A DNA stretch of 64,000 nucleotides from Nitrospirota bacterium. GTDB lineage: Bacteria > Nitrospirota > UBA9217. Under the pieces are notes generated by a model. That model made no database searches, had not been told where the DNA came from, and saw nothing but the letters and a program-made list of their open reading frames with translations. Below are positions 26,571-33,851 of this stretch, piece after piece (positions within the stretch are counted from its first letter, which is position 1; the number at the start of each line of letters is the position of its first letter). A program made the position numbers and the translations under genes. The stretch is from contig JALNZF010000003.1 of NCBI GenBank assembly GCA_023229435.1, positions 1 to 64,000 on the forward strand. The letters are read 5' to 3'.

Positions 26571-26606
26571 TCATTCCCGAACGGTTCTATCGGGAATCCA
26601 GACCAT
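26571..26606. repeat. Dispersed CATTCCCGA...TCGGGAATCC repeat
   Basis: Inverted repeat in the 286-bp gap between the divergent ATPase and CBS genes. Same family as the repeats at 33693 and 47584. Confidence 0.65.
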
Positions 26607-26686
26607 GATAGGATTGATTTACCCTCGTTATTTTTGTATACTAGTATCATTTCGATCTTGATCAAACCTTATGAACGGAGGGTGTT

Positions 26687-27181
26687 ATGTCTACTGACCA
26701 TGATGATGGCAAACACATAAAATCAGCAATAGGGATCGAACTGCTGGTGAAAAATGTGATGACCAAAGGGGTCATCTCCATTTCTAAATATGAACCCGTT
26801 ATGCAGGTGGCGGATATTTTAACGGAAAAAAACATAAGCGGACTTCCGGTGGTGGACAAGGACAAAAAAGTGATCGGCATTATTACTCAGGCCGATATTC
26901 TTTCCATGATCGGGGTGAGCAGGGAGCACACCTTCAAAGACCTGTTAAAACACATGCTGGGAGAAACACTGCCGGAACGACGGATCGGGGACCATGTGGG
27001 GGACATTATGACGTCCCCGGCGCACACCATAAAACCCGACGCGAATATTGCAGAAGCAGTGCGGATCATGGATGAGAAGAGGATCAGAAGGTTGACCGTA
27101 ACGGATGATAAAGGCGTACTCATCGGGATCTTGACACGGGCAGATATTTTGAAGGCCGTCATCAACAAGATAAGGGCTTAG
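26687..27181 (+). CDS. Tandem CBS-domain protein
   Basis: 164 residues with a strong ribosome site (ACGGAGGG). Two CBS domains fill the protein: about 22-80 (VKNVMTKGVISIS, then GLPVVDKDKKVIGIITQADI) and about 103-162 (VGDIMTSPAHTI, then RLTVTDDKGVLIGILTRADI). Stand-alone CBS pairs bind adenine nucleotides such as AMP or ATP and act as energy sensors for a partner protein. The partner is not evident. The following small membrane gene is 4 bases away and probably in the same transcript. Confidence 0.92.
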   Translation: MSTDHDDGKHIKSAIGIELLVKNVMTKGVISISKYEPVMQVADILTEKNISGLPVVDKDKKVIGIITQADILSMIGVSREHTFKDLLKHMLGETLPERRIGDHVGDIMTSPAHTIKPDANIAEAVRIMDEKRIRRLTVTDDKGVLIGILTRADILKAVINKIRA

Positions 27182-27185
27182 GCTA

Positions 27186-27401
27186 ATGGAATATATCTCA
27201 AAATTGCCGTGGGGACTCGTCATTCTCGCCTGTCTGACCCTTGGGCTTGCCCCCTTCTCTCCGCCCCATATCTGGGAAAAACTGCAGATGCTGTTCAGGG
27301 GTCAGCTCGTCAGGCCGATTGACTGGTTTGACTTCGTGATGCACGGAACGCCCTGGGTGGTGCTCATCCTCAAGGGTATTGCGTCGTTAATGCAGAAATA
27401 A
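27186..27401 (+). CDS. Small two-pass inner-membrane protein
   Basis: 71 residues starting four bases after the CBS gene. Hydrophobic helices at about 8-24 (WGLVILACLTLGLAPF) and 53-68 (WVVLILKGIASLM) flank a conserved-looking amphipathic centre (WEKLQMLFRGQLVRPIDWFD). Similar short proteins in other genomes are often labelled 'RND transporter' without functional evidence; the sequence is far too short for an RND pump. Co-expression with the CBS protein is likely. Confidence 0.7.
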   Translation: MEYISKLPWGLVILACLTLGLAPFSPPHIWEKLQMLFRGQLVRPIDWFDFVMHGTPWVVLILKGIASLMQK

Positions 27402-27845
27402 GACCGGTACAAAAGACAGGTCACACTGCTTCGAAACCATTATTTGTATTAGTTGAAATTTTCATTTTCAAGAATTGCAAACACTTTTAATGATTAGCCT
27501 CGACCTTTAGATGTACCGTGCAACCCTTCTCATTCAACATCGCCTCCCATTGATACTGAACCTAGATAAAATTAAACTTTTTCCTGTAGCTGTTACATTA
27601 AGAATCATGATGACATTCAATGTTTCATCTCGGAAGTAATGTAATCCTTCAATTTAACTATTCCGTATTTTCGGATTAGTTGATTTAAATGATTATATGG
27701 ATACTCTATGATGTCACAAAGTCTCGATTTTATCTAACGTATTGATATTTCAAATTTCCCGTGCTATAGTCCCGTTTAGATAATAACTGGTCGACGGTCA
27801 ACGCAAAATCGTTGACAAATAAGACGATAGGAATGGGGGACCTAT
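27402..27845. other. A+T-rich non-coding entry to the island
   Basis: 444 bp without a credible gene. Base composition changes sharply from G+C-rich to A+T-rich here. No integrase, transposase or tRNA is seen. The only clear signals are the palindrome at 27797 and a ribosome site (GGGGGACC) before the next gene. Confidence 0.6.
27797..27816. promoter_or_regulatory. Palindromic operator overlapping a -35-like TTGACA
   Basis: GTCAACG-CAAAAT-CGTTGAC, a perfect 7+7 inverted repeat. Its right arm plus the next base contains TTGACA. It lies 30 bases before the first island gene, so it probably holds a repressor site or promoter. Confidence 0.5.
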
Positions 27846-28841
27846 ATGATAATTAACAAAGAAATTCGTCAGAATGACGTGGGAGAAATAGTATCAGCAC
27901 TCTTTGCCGTTACTCGTCCTATTTTACACGGGATTCTATATTCAGTAAAAGAAGAAGTTGCAAAACAGGCTGGCGGCTATGAGAACATTCCACTATTTAT
28001 GATTCCTAGAATCTATCGTCCAGGCGATGGTGATGTCGGCATATGTTTTGAATATGCTGTTCATGATGCAATAAATCGTCGTGATACGTATACGATTGAC
28101 AAAATAAGTGATGCAGTAAAGAAGTATTGTCGTGTACCAGGGACTGACCTATCGTCAATTTTGTTTGGCGTGGAAAAGGAAGGAAAGATATCTCTTATAA
28201 ACACTTCTAAAAGTCTTTTGACAGATCAATCGAGAATTCTAACGGGCGGGCAAAATCAACCTCCTCTTCTGAAGAGGCACATCAATATGCTCGCTGCGGC
28301 GTTTAGGAGACCAGAAACTAGGATATACCTTCCTTTTAGTATTTCTGGACTTTGGAAAGCCGACTTGTTTGTTGGAAACAAAGATTCAGATCGTTGGGTT
28401 GGGACAACTGTGAAGGTTCACAAAGGAGCACTAGAAGGCGCCAAAGGACTTAGGCTAGGGATAATAGGCGGTGAACACGGTAAGTCAGATAAAATATCTT
28501 TTGATGAAAGTAAAAATCTCGTTATTTGCCCAATGCCATATGACCAATCATTTATGGAAGTTTTCTATAATGCATGGATAATAATTAAACAACTCATAGC
28601 AGCAGACATGCGAATGCCACGGAGCGATTTTCTATCACAATCCCATGAGAAGTATATCGCCGAAAAAGTCGTAGAAAAAAGGGAAATGAAAATCGTAGAT
28701 TTCATCCAATATCTGGATGCAATATCGCAACCTGAATTGCTCATTAGCGAGACAGAAATTGTGGATTCTACCAATGTAGACGGAACTGGAGCATCAAGCA
28801 GCGTCACTGTAGCTCCAATTGCCAGGTTGCCTTTGACGTAA
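27846..28841 (+). CDS. Unknown island protein, possible PD-(D/E)XK-like nuclease
   Basis: 331 residues, A+T-rich codon use unlike the flanking genes. No signal peptide or membrane segment. The region about 60-75 (GDVGICFEYAVHDAIN) has a helix with a buried Glu, and about 183-205 reads KADLFVGNKDSDRWVG then TTVKVHK. An E...D...xVK order in a strand-helix context recalls restriction-endonuclease folds, but the expected acidic residue before VK is Thr. I therefore do not assign a function. It is the first of three same-direction island genes and is followed within eight bases by an attC-like element. Confidence 0.6.
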   Translation: MIINKEIRQNDVGEIVSALFAVTRPILHGILYSVKEEVAKQAGGYENIPLFMIPRIYRPGDGDVGICFEYAVHDAINRRDTYTIDKISDAVKKYCRVPGTDLSSILFGVEKEGKISLINTSKSLLTDQSRILTGGQNQPPLLKRHINMLAAAFRRPETRIYLPFSISGLWKADLFVGNKDSDRWVGTTVKVHKGALEGAKGLRLGIIGGEHGKSDKISFDESKNLVICPMPYDQSFMEVFYNAWIIIKQLIAADMRMPRSDFLSQSHEKYIAEKVVEKREMKIVDFIQYLDAISQPELLISETEIVDSTNVDGTGASSSVTVAPIARLPLT

Positions 28842-28848
28842 CAAGAAA

Positions 28849-28913
28849 AGACAACAGCCAGTTCAAGCTGACAAACGAGACAAGAACGTTTGCTGCTTAA
28901 CTTAATGTTAAGC
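28849..28913 (+). repeat. attC-like site 1 (integron cassette recombination site candidate)
   Basis: Between two ORFs. The right end has GCTTAACT-TAAT-GTTAAGC, that is an L' box, a spacer and an R' box matching GTTRRRY. The left side has AAC, AGCC and AGTTCAAGC, which pairs with AGTTAAGC (the complement of the L' box) except for one extra base, like the extrahelical base of true attC sites. Length is 65 nt. The outer left box (AGACAAC) is a poor match to RYYYAAC, so this is a candidate only. Confidence 0.4.
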
Positions 28914-28927
28914 CGACACAACCAACT

Positions 28928-29803
28928 ATGAAATTTGAATTAGAACAATATAACCGTGACGTACCCGACGAATTGTTGTTGGACGATCTTCAACTAGTCG
29001 CGCGAAAACTAAACAAAAAAACTCTAACAATGGAAGAATATGTCAAACTTGGGAGATTTCATTGCAATACATTGAGTCGACGATTTGGGAGTTGGATTAA
29101 GGCTTTGGAAAAAGCTGGACTTTCTACAAAAAGAAAGAACACTGCCGTCAGCAAAGCAGACATTATTTCTGATTTAAAGTTTACGGCGCGCAAATTGAAT
29201 AAGAGCTCGCTTACATGTAACGAATATATTGATAACGGCAAGCATAGACCTGCTGCCGTACAAAGCAAATTCGGTTCATGGAATAATGGACTAAAAGCTG
29301 CTGGTTTATCTCCTGTGAAAATCTCGTATTTCACAAATGAAGAATTATTTCATAACCTTGAAGAAGTATGGATAAGGCTTGGAAGACAGCCCAAATACGG
29401 GGAAATCCAAAAGCCTCTTTCTAAGCATTCAAGCGGTACCTATGAACACAGGTTTGGCACATGGAGAAAAGCTCTTCGGGCATTTGTTGAATACATTAAC
29501 GACGAGGAGCAAGTTCAACTGAAAGATGATCAGGATATTGAAAGTCATACTTACCTAAAAAAAGAAGAGCTCAATATCTATAAACATAAAACACAAAGAA
29601 ATATTAGTGATAGATTAAAAGTGCATGTATTAATTAAAGATGGCAATAAATGTAAGCTTTGTGGCATCACGGTTACAGGCAAGGATATACATTTTGATCA
29701 CATAAAACCGTGGTCAAAGGGCGGCGAAACAGTTTTAGAAAACTTGCAAGTATTATGTGCTGAACATAACCTTGCAAAGGGTAATTTAGATGTGAGTGAA
29801 TAA
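28928..29803 (+). CDS. HNH endonuclease with three homing-endonuclease-associated repeats
   Basis: 291 residues. Three copies of an approximately 50-residue helical DNA-binding repeat fill positions about 10-200; each ends with a FGSW or FGTW signature (RRFGSWIKALEKAGL, SKFGSWNNGLKAAGL, HRFGTWRKALRAF). The C-terminus has an HNH nuclease domain: CKLCGI, then HFDHIKPWSKGGE and NLQVLCAEHNLAKGN. This combination is known from free-standing homing-type or defence-associated endonucleases. A+T-rich codon use and its island context mark it as acquired. It starts 14 bases after the attC-like site. Confidence 0.88.
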   Translation: MKFELEQYNRDVPDELLLDDLQLVARKLNKKTLTMEEYVKLGRFHCNTLSRRFGSWIKALEKAGLSTKRKNTAVSKADIISDLKFTARKLNKSSLTCNEYIDNGKHRPAAVQSKFGSWNNGLKAAGLSPVKISYFTNEELFHNLEEVWIRLGRQPKYGEIQKPLSKHSSGTYEHRFGTWRKALRAFVEYINDEEQVQLKDDQDIESHTYLKKEELNIYKHKTQRNISDRLKVHVLIKDGNKCKLCGITVTGKDIHFDHIKPWSKGGETVLENLQVLCAEHNLAKGNLDVSE

Positions 29804-29834
29804 TCAAAATATATCCTTGCCACCTAACCATATC

Positions 29835-29861
29835 AGGTCGGGTAGAACAGAATGAAACCCG
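29835..29861. repeat. Half copy of the GGTCGGGTAGA...GAAACCC repeat
   Basis: AGGTCGGGTAGAACAGAATG followed by AAACCC matches the left arm of the 119-bp elements at 37296 and 38301. The right arm is absent. It lies between the HNH gene and the next attC-like hairpin. Confidence 0.6.
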
Positions 29862-29875
29862 TCACAAAGATCCGC

Positions 29876-29931
29876 ACTTAACTATGCCGTCGTGAGTGTC
29901 GCTGCAAAACGCGTCCCTCACGTTGTTATAC
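29876..29931 (+). repeat. attC-like hairpin 2
   Basis: ACTTAAC (fits RYYYAAC), a CGTGAGTGTCGC / GCGTCCCTCACG stem with two mismatches, and an end GTTATAC. The core from 29884 shares about 33 of 46 bases with the hairpin at 30944-30989 on the other side of the next gene. Central spacers are uneven, so assignment as attC is tentative. Confidence 0.4.
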
Positions 29932-29949
29932 AGCAACAGAGGAGCTTAC

Positions 29950-30915
29950 ATGTATTTTAATTCCGCGGAAATATTAATAAATGCTTTTAATATTATAAAC
30001 AATCCATTATATGATCGCATCATACCATTAAAAGATTGCAAGGCTGGCTTTAGCATACAGAAAAAATATCCTGAAGATATCCGATATAAACCTCCAAAAC
30101 TACGAAATGGCGATGATGACACAGTTACATTAACTCATGTTATTTATGAACATCCAGAAGAAGACAAAAAGCAGCAAGCGCAAGGTTCTAGAGTTCCACT
30201 TGTAGTAAGAATTGTCAGATTCAGTAGATACACAGCTACACACTTTGACTACAATTTTTCAGACGAGAACTGCCCAACAAAAGAATCTGTCGAAAAAAGC
30301 AAGCTGACCCCGGCGCCAATTGAGTTAAATTATGAAAATGCATTTTATTACGATCATGGTGATAGCCGATTTCACGAGGTGACAACGGGACAAGCACTTA
30401 CAGGTGTCGAAATATTAGAAAGGGTTTATAAGGATCACTGCGATACTGTTCACCTGATAAAAGGTCTGAAGCTTAGGCTTAAACTGAGAAGCCAATCTTT
30501 TGGAATTTTTATCCTGAATATTTTCGTTAGTATATTAACAAAGACTTTGACCTCATTATTTGGCAGAACTTTGGACGATTCTGATTCAATCTCCATATAT
30601 TTTTCGGGCTACAAAAGGGAAAATCTAAAAAAGTTAAGCACAGAAAGTATCGCCGTATTTGGATATAACACTGCCAGAAGAGTGATAATTCTTTTTTGTC
30701 TTTTGGTCTCGACATCATTTACCTGGTATTTTCTGGCTGGTGTACATAGTAAATACTTGAAAGCAGTTTTTTCAAACAGTTTCTTGTCTCTAGTCTTTTC
30801 AATACTGATTATTTGGACATTAGATGTCATAGTACCTTTACTGCTATTTCATATGATTAACGTGGGAATAAAATTGCGTTCGACATTAATGCTCAAGACG
30901 TTTAAAGGCTTTTAA
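29950..30915 (+). CDS. Unknown island membrane protein
   Basis: 321 residues from the ATG at 29950, which has an AGAGGAG ribosome site; the longer frame from 29896 overlaps the hairpin and is unlikely. The first 185 residues are soluble and rich in charged and aromatic residues (VIYEHPEEDKKQQAQ, YENAFYYDHGDSRFHE). Then come hydrophobic stretches at about 190-210, 253-275 and 282-310, the last two separated by a short loop. No family recognised. A soluble sensor or effector domain ahead of C-terminal membrane helices is common among phage-defence proteins, but that link is conjecture. Confidence 0.65.
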   Translation: MYFNSAEILINAFNIINNPLYDRIIPLKDCKAGFSIQKKYPEDIRYKPPKLRNGDDDTVTLTHVIYEHPEEDKKQQAQGSRVPLVVRIVRFSRYTATHFDYNFSDENCPTKESVEKSKLTPAPIELNYENAFYYDHGDSRFHEVTTGQALTGVEILERVYKDHCDTVHLIKGLKLRLKLRSQSFGIFILNIFVSILTKTLTSLFGRTLDDSDSISIYFSGYKRENLKKLSTESIAVFGYNTARRVIILFCLLVSTSFTWYFLAGVHSKYLKAVFSNSFLSLVFSILIIWTLDVIVPLLLFHMINVGIKLRSTLMLKTFKGF

Positions 30916-30944
30916 ACGAAGAAGGCACAACATATTACTATCCA

Positions 30945-30994
30945 CGCCGTCGAGAGGGTCGCTAAACGACGCGCCCCTCACTGTGGCGTTTTTT
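30945..30994 (+). terminator. Imperfect hairpin with T run; second copy of the island hairpin
   Basis: Outer stem CGCC/GGCG, inner stem GAGGGTCGC/GCGCCCCTC with one mismatch, loop TAAACGAC, then TTTTTT. It can act as a terminator for the island genes. It is also the partner of the hairpin at 29884-29929, so it may be the last attC-like site. Confidence 0.6.
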
Positions 30995-31007
30995 CCCCTT
31001 TCCCTTC

Positions 31008-31493
31008 CTACTTTTTTCGCTCTTCCTCTAATATCTCTTCCAATATTTCCGCCGCATCCTGGACGAACTTTGGACAATGTTTTTTGAAATGCTTTTCCTT
31101 TTTCGCCGTCTTGATCCCTTCAGGCGTGCCCAGATCGCAGCCGAGCAATTCCCTGCACTCCGTAGTTTCGTTCCTCGCTTTGAATCGTGCCACAAACTCC
31201 CGGGCGATCTCCTCGGTCCTGTCTTTTGAAAACAAACTTCTGCCTTTCAGCCTGGCATGCTTCAGCCCGATGACCATCAGCGCTCCGGTCACTGCGCCGC
31301 AGGTCCCTCCCATTCCCATCCCGGACCCAAAGGCCTTGGCGATCTTGACCGCGTTCTCGCGGTCCAGGCCGAATTGCGGACCGTAGGTGGACAACACCGC
31401 CTGGGTACAATTAAATCCTTCCTTGAAACATGCGACTGTTTGCTCGACCTCATCCGACTTTACCAAAACAGTATCCTTTTTTTTGAATAACAC
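31008..31493 (-). CDS. C_GCAxxG_C_C family protein (probable redox-active)
   Basis: 161 residues with the conserved cysteine pattern of the family: CFKEGFNCTQAV, GGTCGAVTGALM, CRELLGCDLG and CPKFVQDAAEIL. Family members are short proteins often found in anaerobes next to molybdopterin or reductase genes; the fixed cysteines suggest metal or disulfide chemistry, but the reaction is unknown. The N-terminus lacks a signal peptide. It ends with an acidic-basic helix (EEILEEERKK). It converges on the A+T-rich island and marks the return to G+C-rich sequence. Confidence 0.88.
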   Translation of the reverse strand: MLFKKKDTVLVKSDEVEQTVACFKEGFNCTQAVLSTYGPQFGLDRENAVKIAKAFGSGMGMGGTCGAVTGALMVIGLKHARLKGRSLFSKDRTEEIAREFVARFKARNETTECRELLGCDLGTPEGIKTAKKEKHFKKHCPKFVQDAAEILEEILEEERKK

Positions 31494-31743
31494 GCTTATT
31501 CCCTTTCCCTTTTTATCCGAAACCTCAACAGTTTTTTAATGAAACTCGCTTTCGCATAACCATTAATATACACTTTCGATTCATTTTATCAAGTGTCGAC
31601 CTTCTCACTCCTTCTGCCCCCCTGATTCCTGACCCCTGTACCCTGTCCCCTGATCCACTTTTCCCCTTGATTTATTTGTATGCTTCCATTAGATTATATC
31701 CCTGATTATCAATCCCTTCACGGGCTCGCAAGGAGGCATTTCA

Positions 31744-32622
31744 ATGGCAGAGCAGGACTTCTCAAAAAAAGAAAAAAATTATTATACCGACATCCCGCAA
31801 AAAAGCGAGGCTTTCTTCCTGAAGGGTTCGAACGGCTATGATTGGGGCATGAGGAACCGTCTGGCACGCATCTTCAATCCGAAATCGGGAAAAACCGTGA
31901 TGCTGGCGTTCGACCATGGATACTTCCAAGGGCCCACGACCGGGCTCGAGCGAGTCGACGTCACGATCCGGCCGCTCATTCCCTACGCAGACGCCTTGAT
32001 GCTGACGCGCGGGGTACTGCGTTCCATGATCGAGCCGTCCGTGACCAACTCCGTAGTCATGCGCGCAAGCGGCGGGCCCAGCATCCTGAAAGAACTTTCG
32101 AACGAACAGATCGCCGTTGACATGGAAGACGCGCTGCGCATGAACGTATCCGCCGTCGCGGTGCAGGTCTTCATCGGCGGAGAATATGAAACCCAGTCCG
32201 TGCACAACATGACCCGCCTCGTGGACCAGGGCATGCGCTACGGCATTCCCGTTCTCGGGGTCACGGCCGTAGGCAAGGACCTCGTGCGCGATATCCGGTA
32301 TATCAGCCTTGCAACCCGGATCCTTGCGGAGCTGGGCGCGGCAATCGTCAAGACCTATCATGTCCCGGGATTCGAGCAGGTGGCCGCGGCATGCCCCGTG
32401 CCTATCGTTATCGCGGGCGGGAAAAAGCTTCCCGAACGCGAGGCCCTTCAGATGGCCAGGGATGCGATCAACCAGGGCGCCTCGGGAGTGGACATGGGCA
32501 GAAACATTTTTCAATCCGATTCACCGGTTGCCATGATCGGGGCCGTGCGCAAGATCGTGCACGACAACATCAGCGTCAAGGAAGCATATCAATATTACGA
32601 AGAAATGAAGAACAAAAAATGA
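31744..32622 (+). CDS. lsrF: LsrF-like aldolase/thiolase (3-hydroxy-5-phosphooxypentane-2,4-dione thiolase family)
   Basis: 292 residues, almost colinear with LsrF of enteric bacteria: DWGMRNRLARIFNP, VMLAFDHGYFQGPTTGLER, VIAGGKKLPEREAL and SGVDMGRNIFQSD. The Schiff-base lysine is in IVKTYHVPGF. LsrF moves an acetyl group from the phosphorylated autoinducer-2 product to CoA, giving acetyl-CoA and dihydroxyacetone phosphate. No other lsr gene is in the window. The next gene overlaps by four bases and encodes a zinc dehydrogenase, so a different catabolic pathway using the same chemistry is plausible. Confidence 0.88.
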   Translation: MAEQDFSKKEKNYYTDIPQKSEAFFLKGSNGYDWGMRNRLARIFNPKSGKTVMLAFDHGYFQGPTTGLERVDVTIRPLIPYADALMLTRGVLRSMIEPSVTNSVVMRASGGPSILKELSNEQIAVDMEDALRMNVSAVAVQVFIGGEYETQSVHNMTRLVDQGMRYGIPVLGVTAVGKDLVRDIRYISLATRILAELGAAIVKTYHVPGFEQVAAACPVPIVIAGGKKLPEREALQMARDAINQGASGVDMGRNIFQSDSPVAMIGAVRKIVHDNISVKEAYQYYEEMKNKK

Positions 32623-33647
32623 ACGTCGGCGTCTATTACCGCAACAGTGATGTCCGGATGGAAAAGCGTCCAGTCCCGAAGGTCGACGATCACGACATAT
32701 TGATCAAGGTCATGGCCTGCGGCCTGTGCGGGTCCGATCTTCTGGAGTGGTACCGCATCAAACGAGCTCCGCTGGTGCTGGGTCACGAACCGGCCGGCAT
32801 CGTTGTCGAAACTGGAAAACTCGTCACCAACGTCAAACCGGGAGACCGCGTCTTTGTCACCCACCATGTCCCCTGCAATGCCTGTTACCAATGCCGCACC
32901 GGCCACAAAACCGCCTGCACCACGTTTCAGACCGTCAATAATTTCGAGCCTGGCGGTTTTTCCCAGTTTTTGCTGGTAACCGGTAAGAGCGTTGAAACAG
33001 GGACCCTTGTACTTCCCGAGTCCGTGAGTTTCGAACAGGCTACCTTTATCGAACCACTGGCAACCGCGGTAAGAGCACTCCGGACCGTGGGGATGAAACA
33101 ATCCCAGAGCGTGCTCGTATTCGGCAGCGGGGTCGCCGGGCTGCTCATCATCAAACTTGCGCGCGCCATGGGCGCAGGCACTATCATCGCGACCGATGCC
33201 AGCCCGTACCGTCTTGAGAAGGCCCGACAATTCGGGGCCGACCATACGATCTCGGCCAATGAAGATATCCCCGCGTTCATCAGAAAGGTCAATGACGGCC
33301 GGTTGGCTGACATAGTCAGTCTGTGCGTTGGCGCGCTGCCGGCGGTCACGACCGCGCTTAATTCGATCGAACGCGGCGGAACCCTTCTGTTCTTCGCCGT
33401 GCCGAAACCGGGCGAGACCGTGGACGTGGATTTCAATCCCTTCTGGCGGGACGATATCACGATCAAGACCAGCTACGGCGCCGTTCCCCTCGATAATATG
33501 CAGGCCCTCGATCTCATCAGTAAAAATACGGTAACGGTGACCGATATGGTAACGCACCGTTTCGGCATCGACAAGATCGGCGAGGCATTCATGACCGGAG
33601 CAAAACCCGATGGCTGCGTTAAGATTATCATCGAGCCGAACCGATGA
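32619..33647 (+). CDS. Zinc-dependent medium-chain dehydrogenase (sorbitol/threonine dehydrogenase-like)
   Basis: 342 residues from the ATG that overlaps the lsrF stop (ATGA). Catalytic zinc ligands sit in CGLCGSD and GHEPAG. A structural zinc site is formed by four cysteines in PCNACYQCRTGHKTAC. The NAD(P)-binding fold has VFGSGVAGLLIIKLA. The family oxidises sugar alcohols, threonine or similar polyols. Translational coupling to lsrF and the MFS transporter downstream suggest an uptake-oxidation-cleavage route for a carbon compound that yields dihydroxyacetone phosphate and acetyl-CoA. The substrate cannot be named. Confidence 0.9.
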   Translation: MNVGVYYRNSDVRMEKRPVPKVDDHDILIKVMACGLCGSDLLEWYRIKRAPLVLGHEPAGIVVETGKLVTNVKPGDRVFVTHHVPCNACYQCRTGHKTACTTFQTVNNFEPGGFSQFLLVTGKSVETGTLVLPESVSFEQATFIEPLATAVRALRTVGMKQSQSVLVFGSGVAGLLIIKLARAMGAGTIIATDASPYRLEKARQFGADHTISANEDIPAFIRKVNDGRLADIVSLCVGALPAVTTALNSIERGGTLLFFAVPKPGETVDVDFNPFWRDDITIKTSYGAVPLDNMQALDLISKNTVTVTDMVTHRFGIDKIGEAFMTGAKPDGCVKIIIEPNR

Positions 33648-33692
33648 AATGTGAAATATACCCCTCATTCGTATTTAAGTAGAAAAGGTCAT

Positions 33693-33768
33693 CTGGATCC
33701 CCGTTTTCACGGGGATGACATTCCTAACTGCTCTTTTTTTCGTCATTCCCGCGAAAGCGGGAATCCAG
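33693..33768. repeat. Pair of dispersed ATTCCCG-type repeats
   Basis: GGATCCCCG-TTTTCA-CGGGGATGA (33696-33719) and CGTCATTCCCGCGAAAGCGG (33741 on). If read upstream of the MFS gene these give the familiar false peptide 'HSRESGNPV'. Confidence 0.85.
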
Positions 33769-33851
33769 TTCTTTGTAATGGGTGTCAAATTTCAACTTAT
33801 TTACAAAAGAACCATTTCCCCCCCATTCCCCCTTTCCGCTTGGAGGAACGT

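Noticed and set aside
32595..33668. 357-codon ORF antisense to the zinc dehydrogenase
   Set aside because: The plus-strand frame carries all zinc and cofactor motifs.
33651..33851. 67-codon extension of the MFS protein
   Set aside because: Translation of two dispersed repeats (the HSRESGNPV pattern); the GTG at 33852 has a ribosome site.
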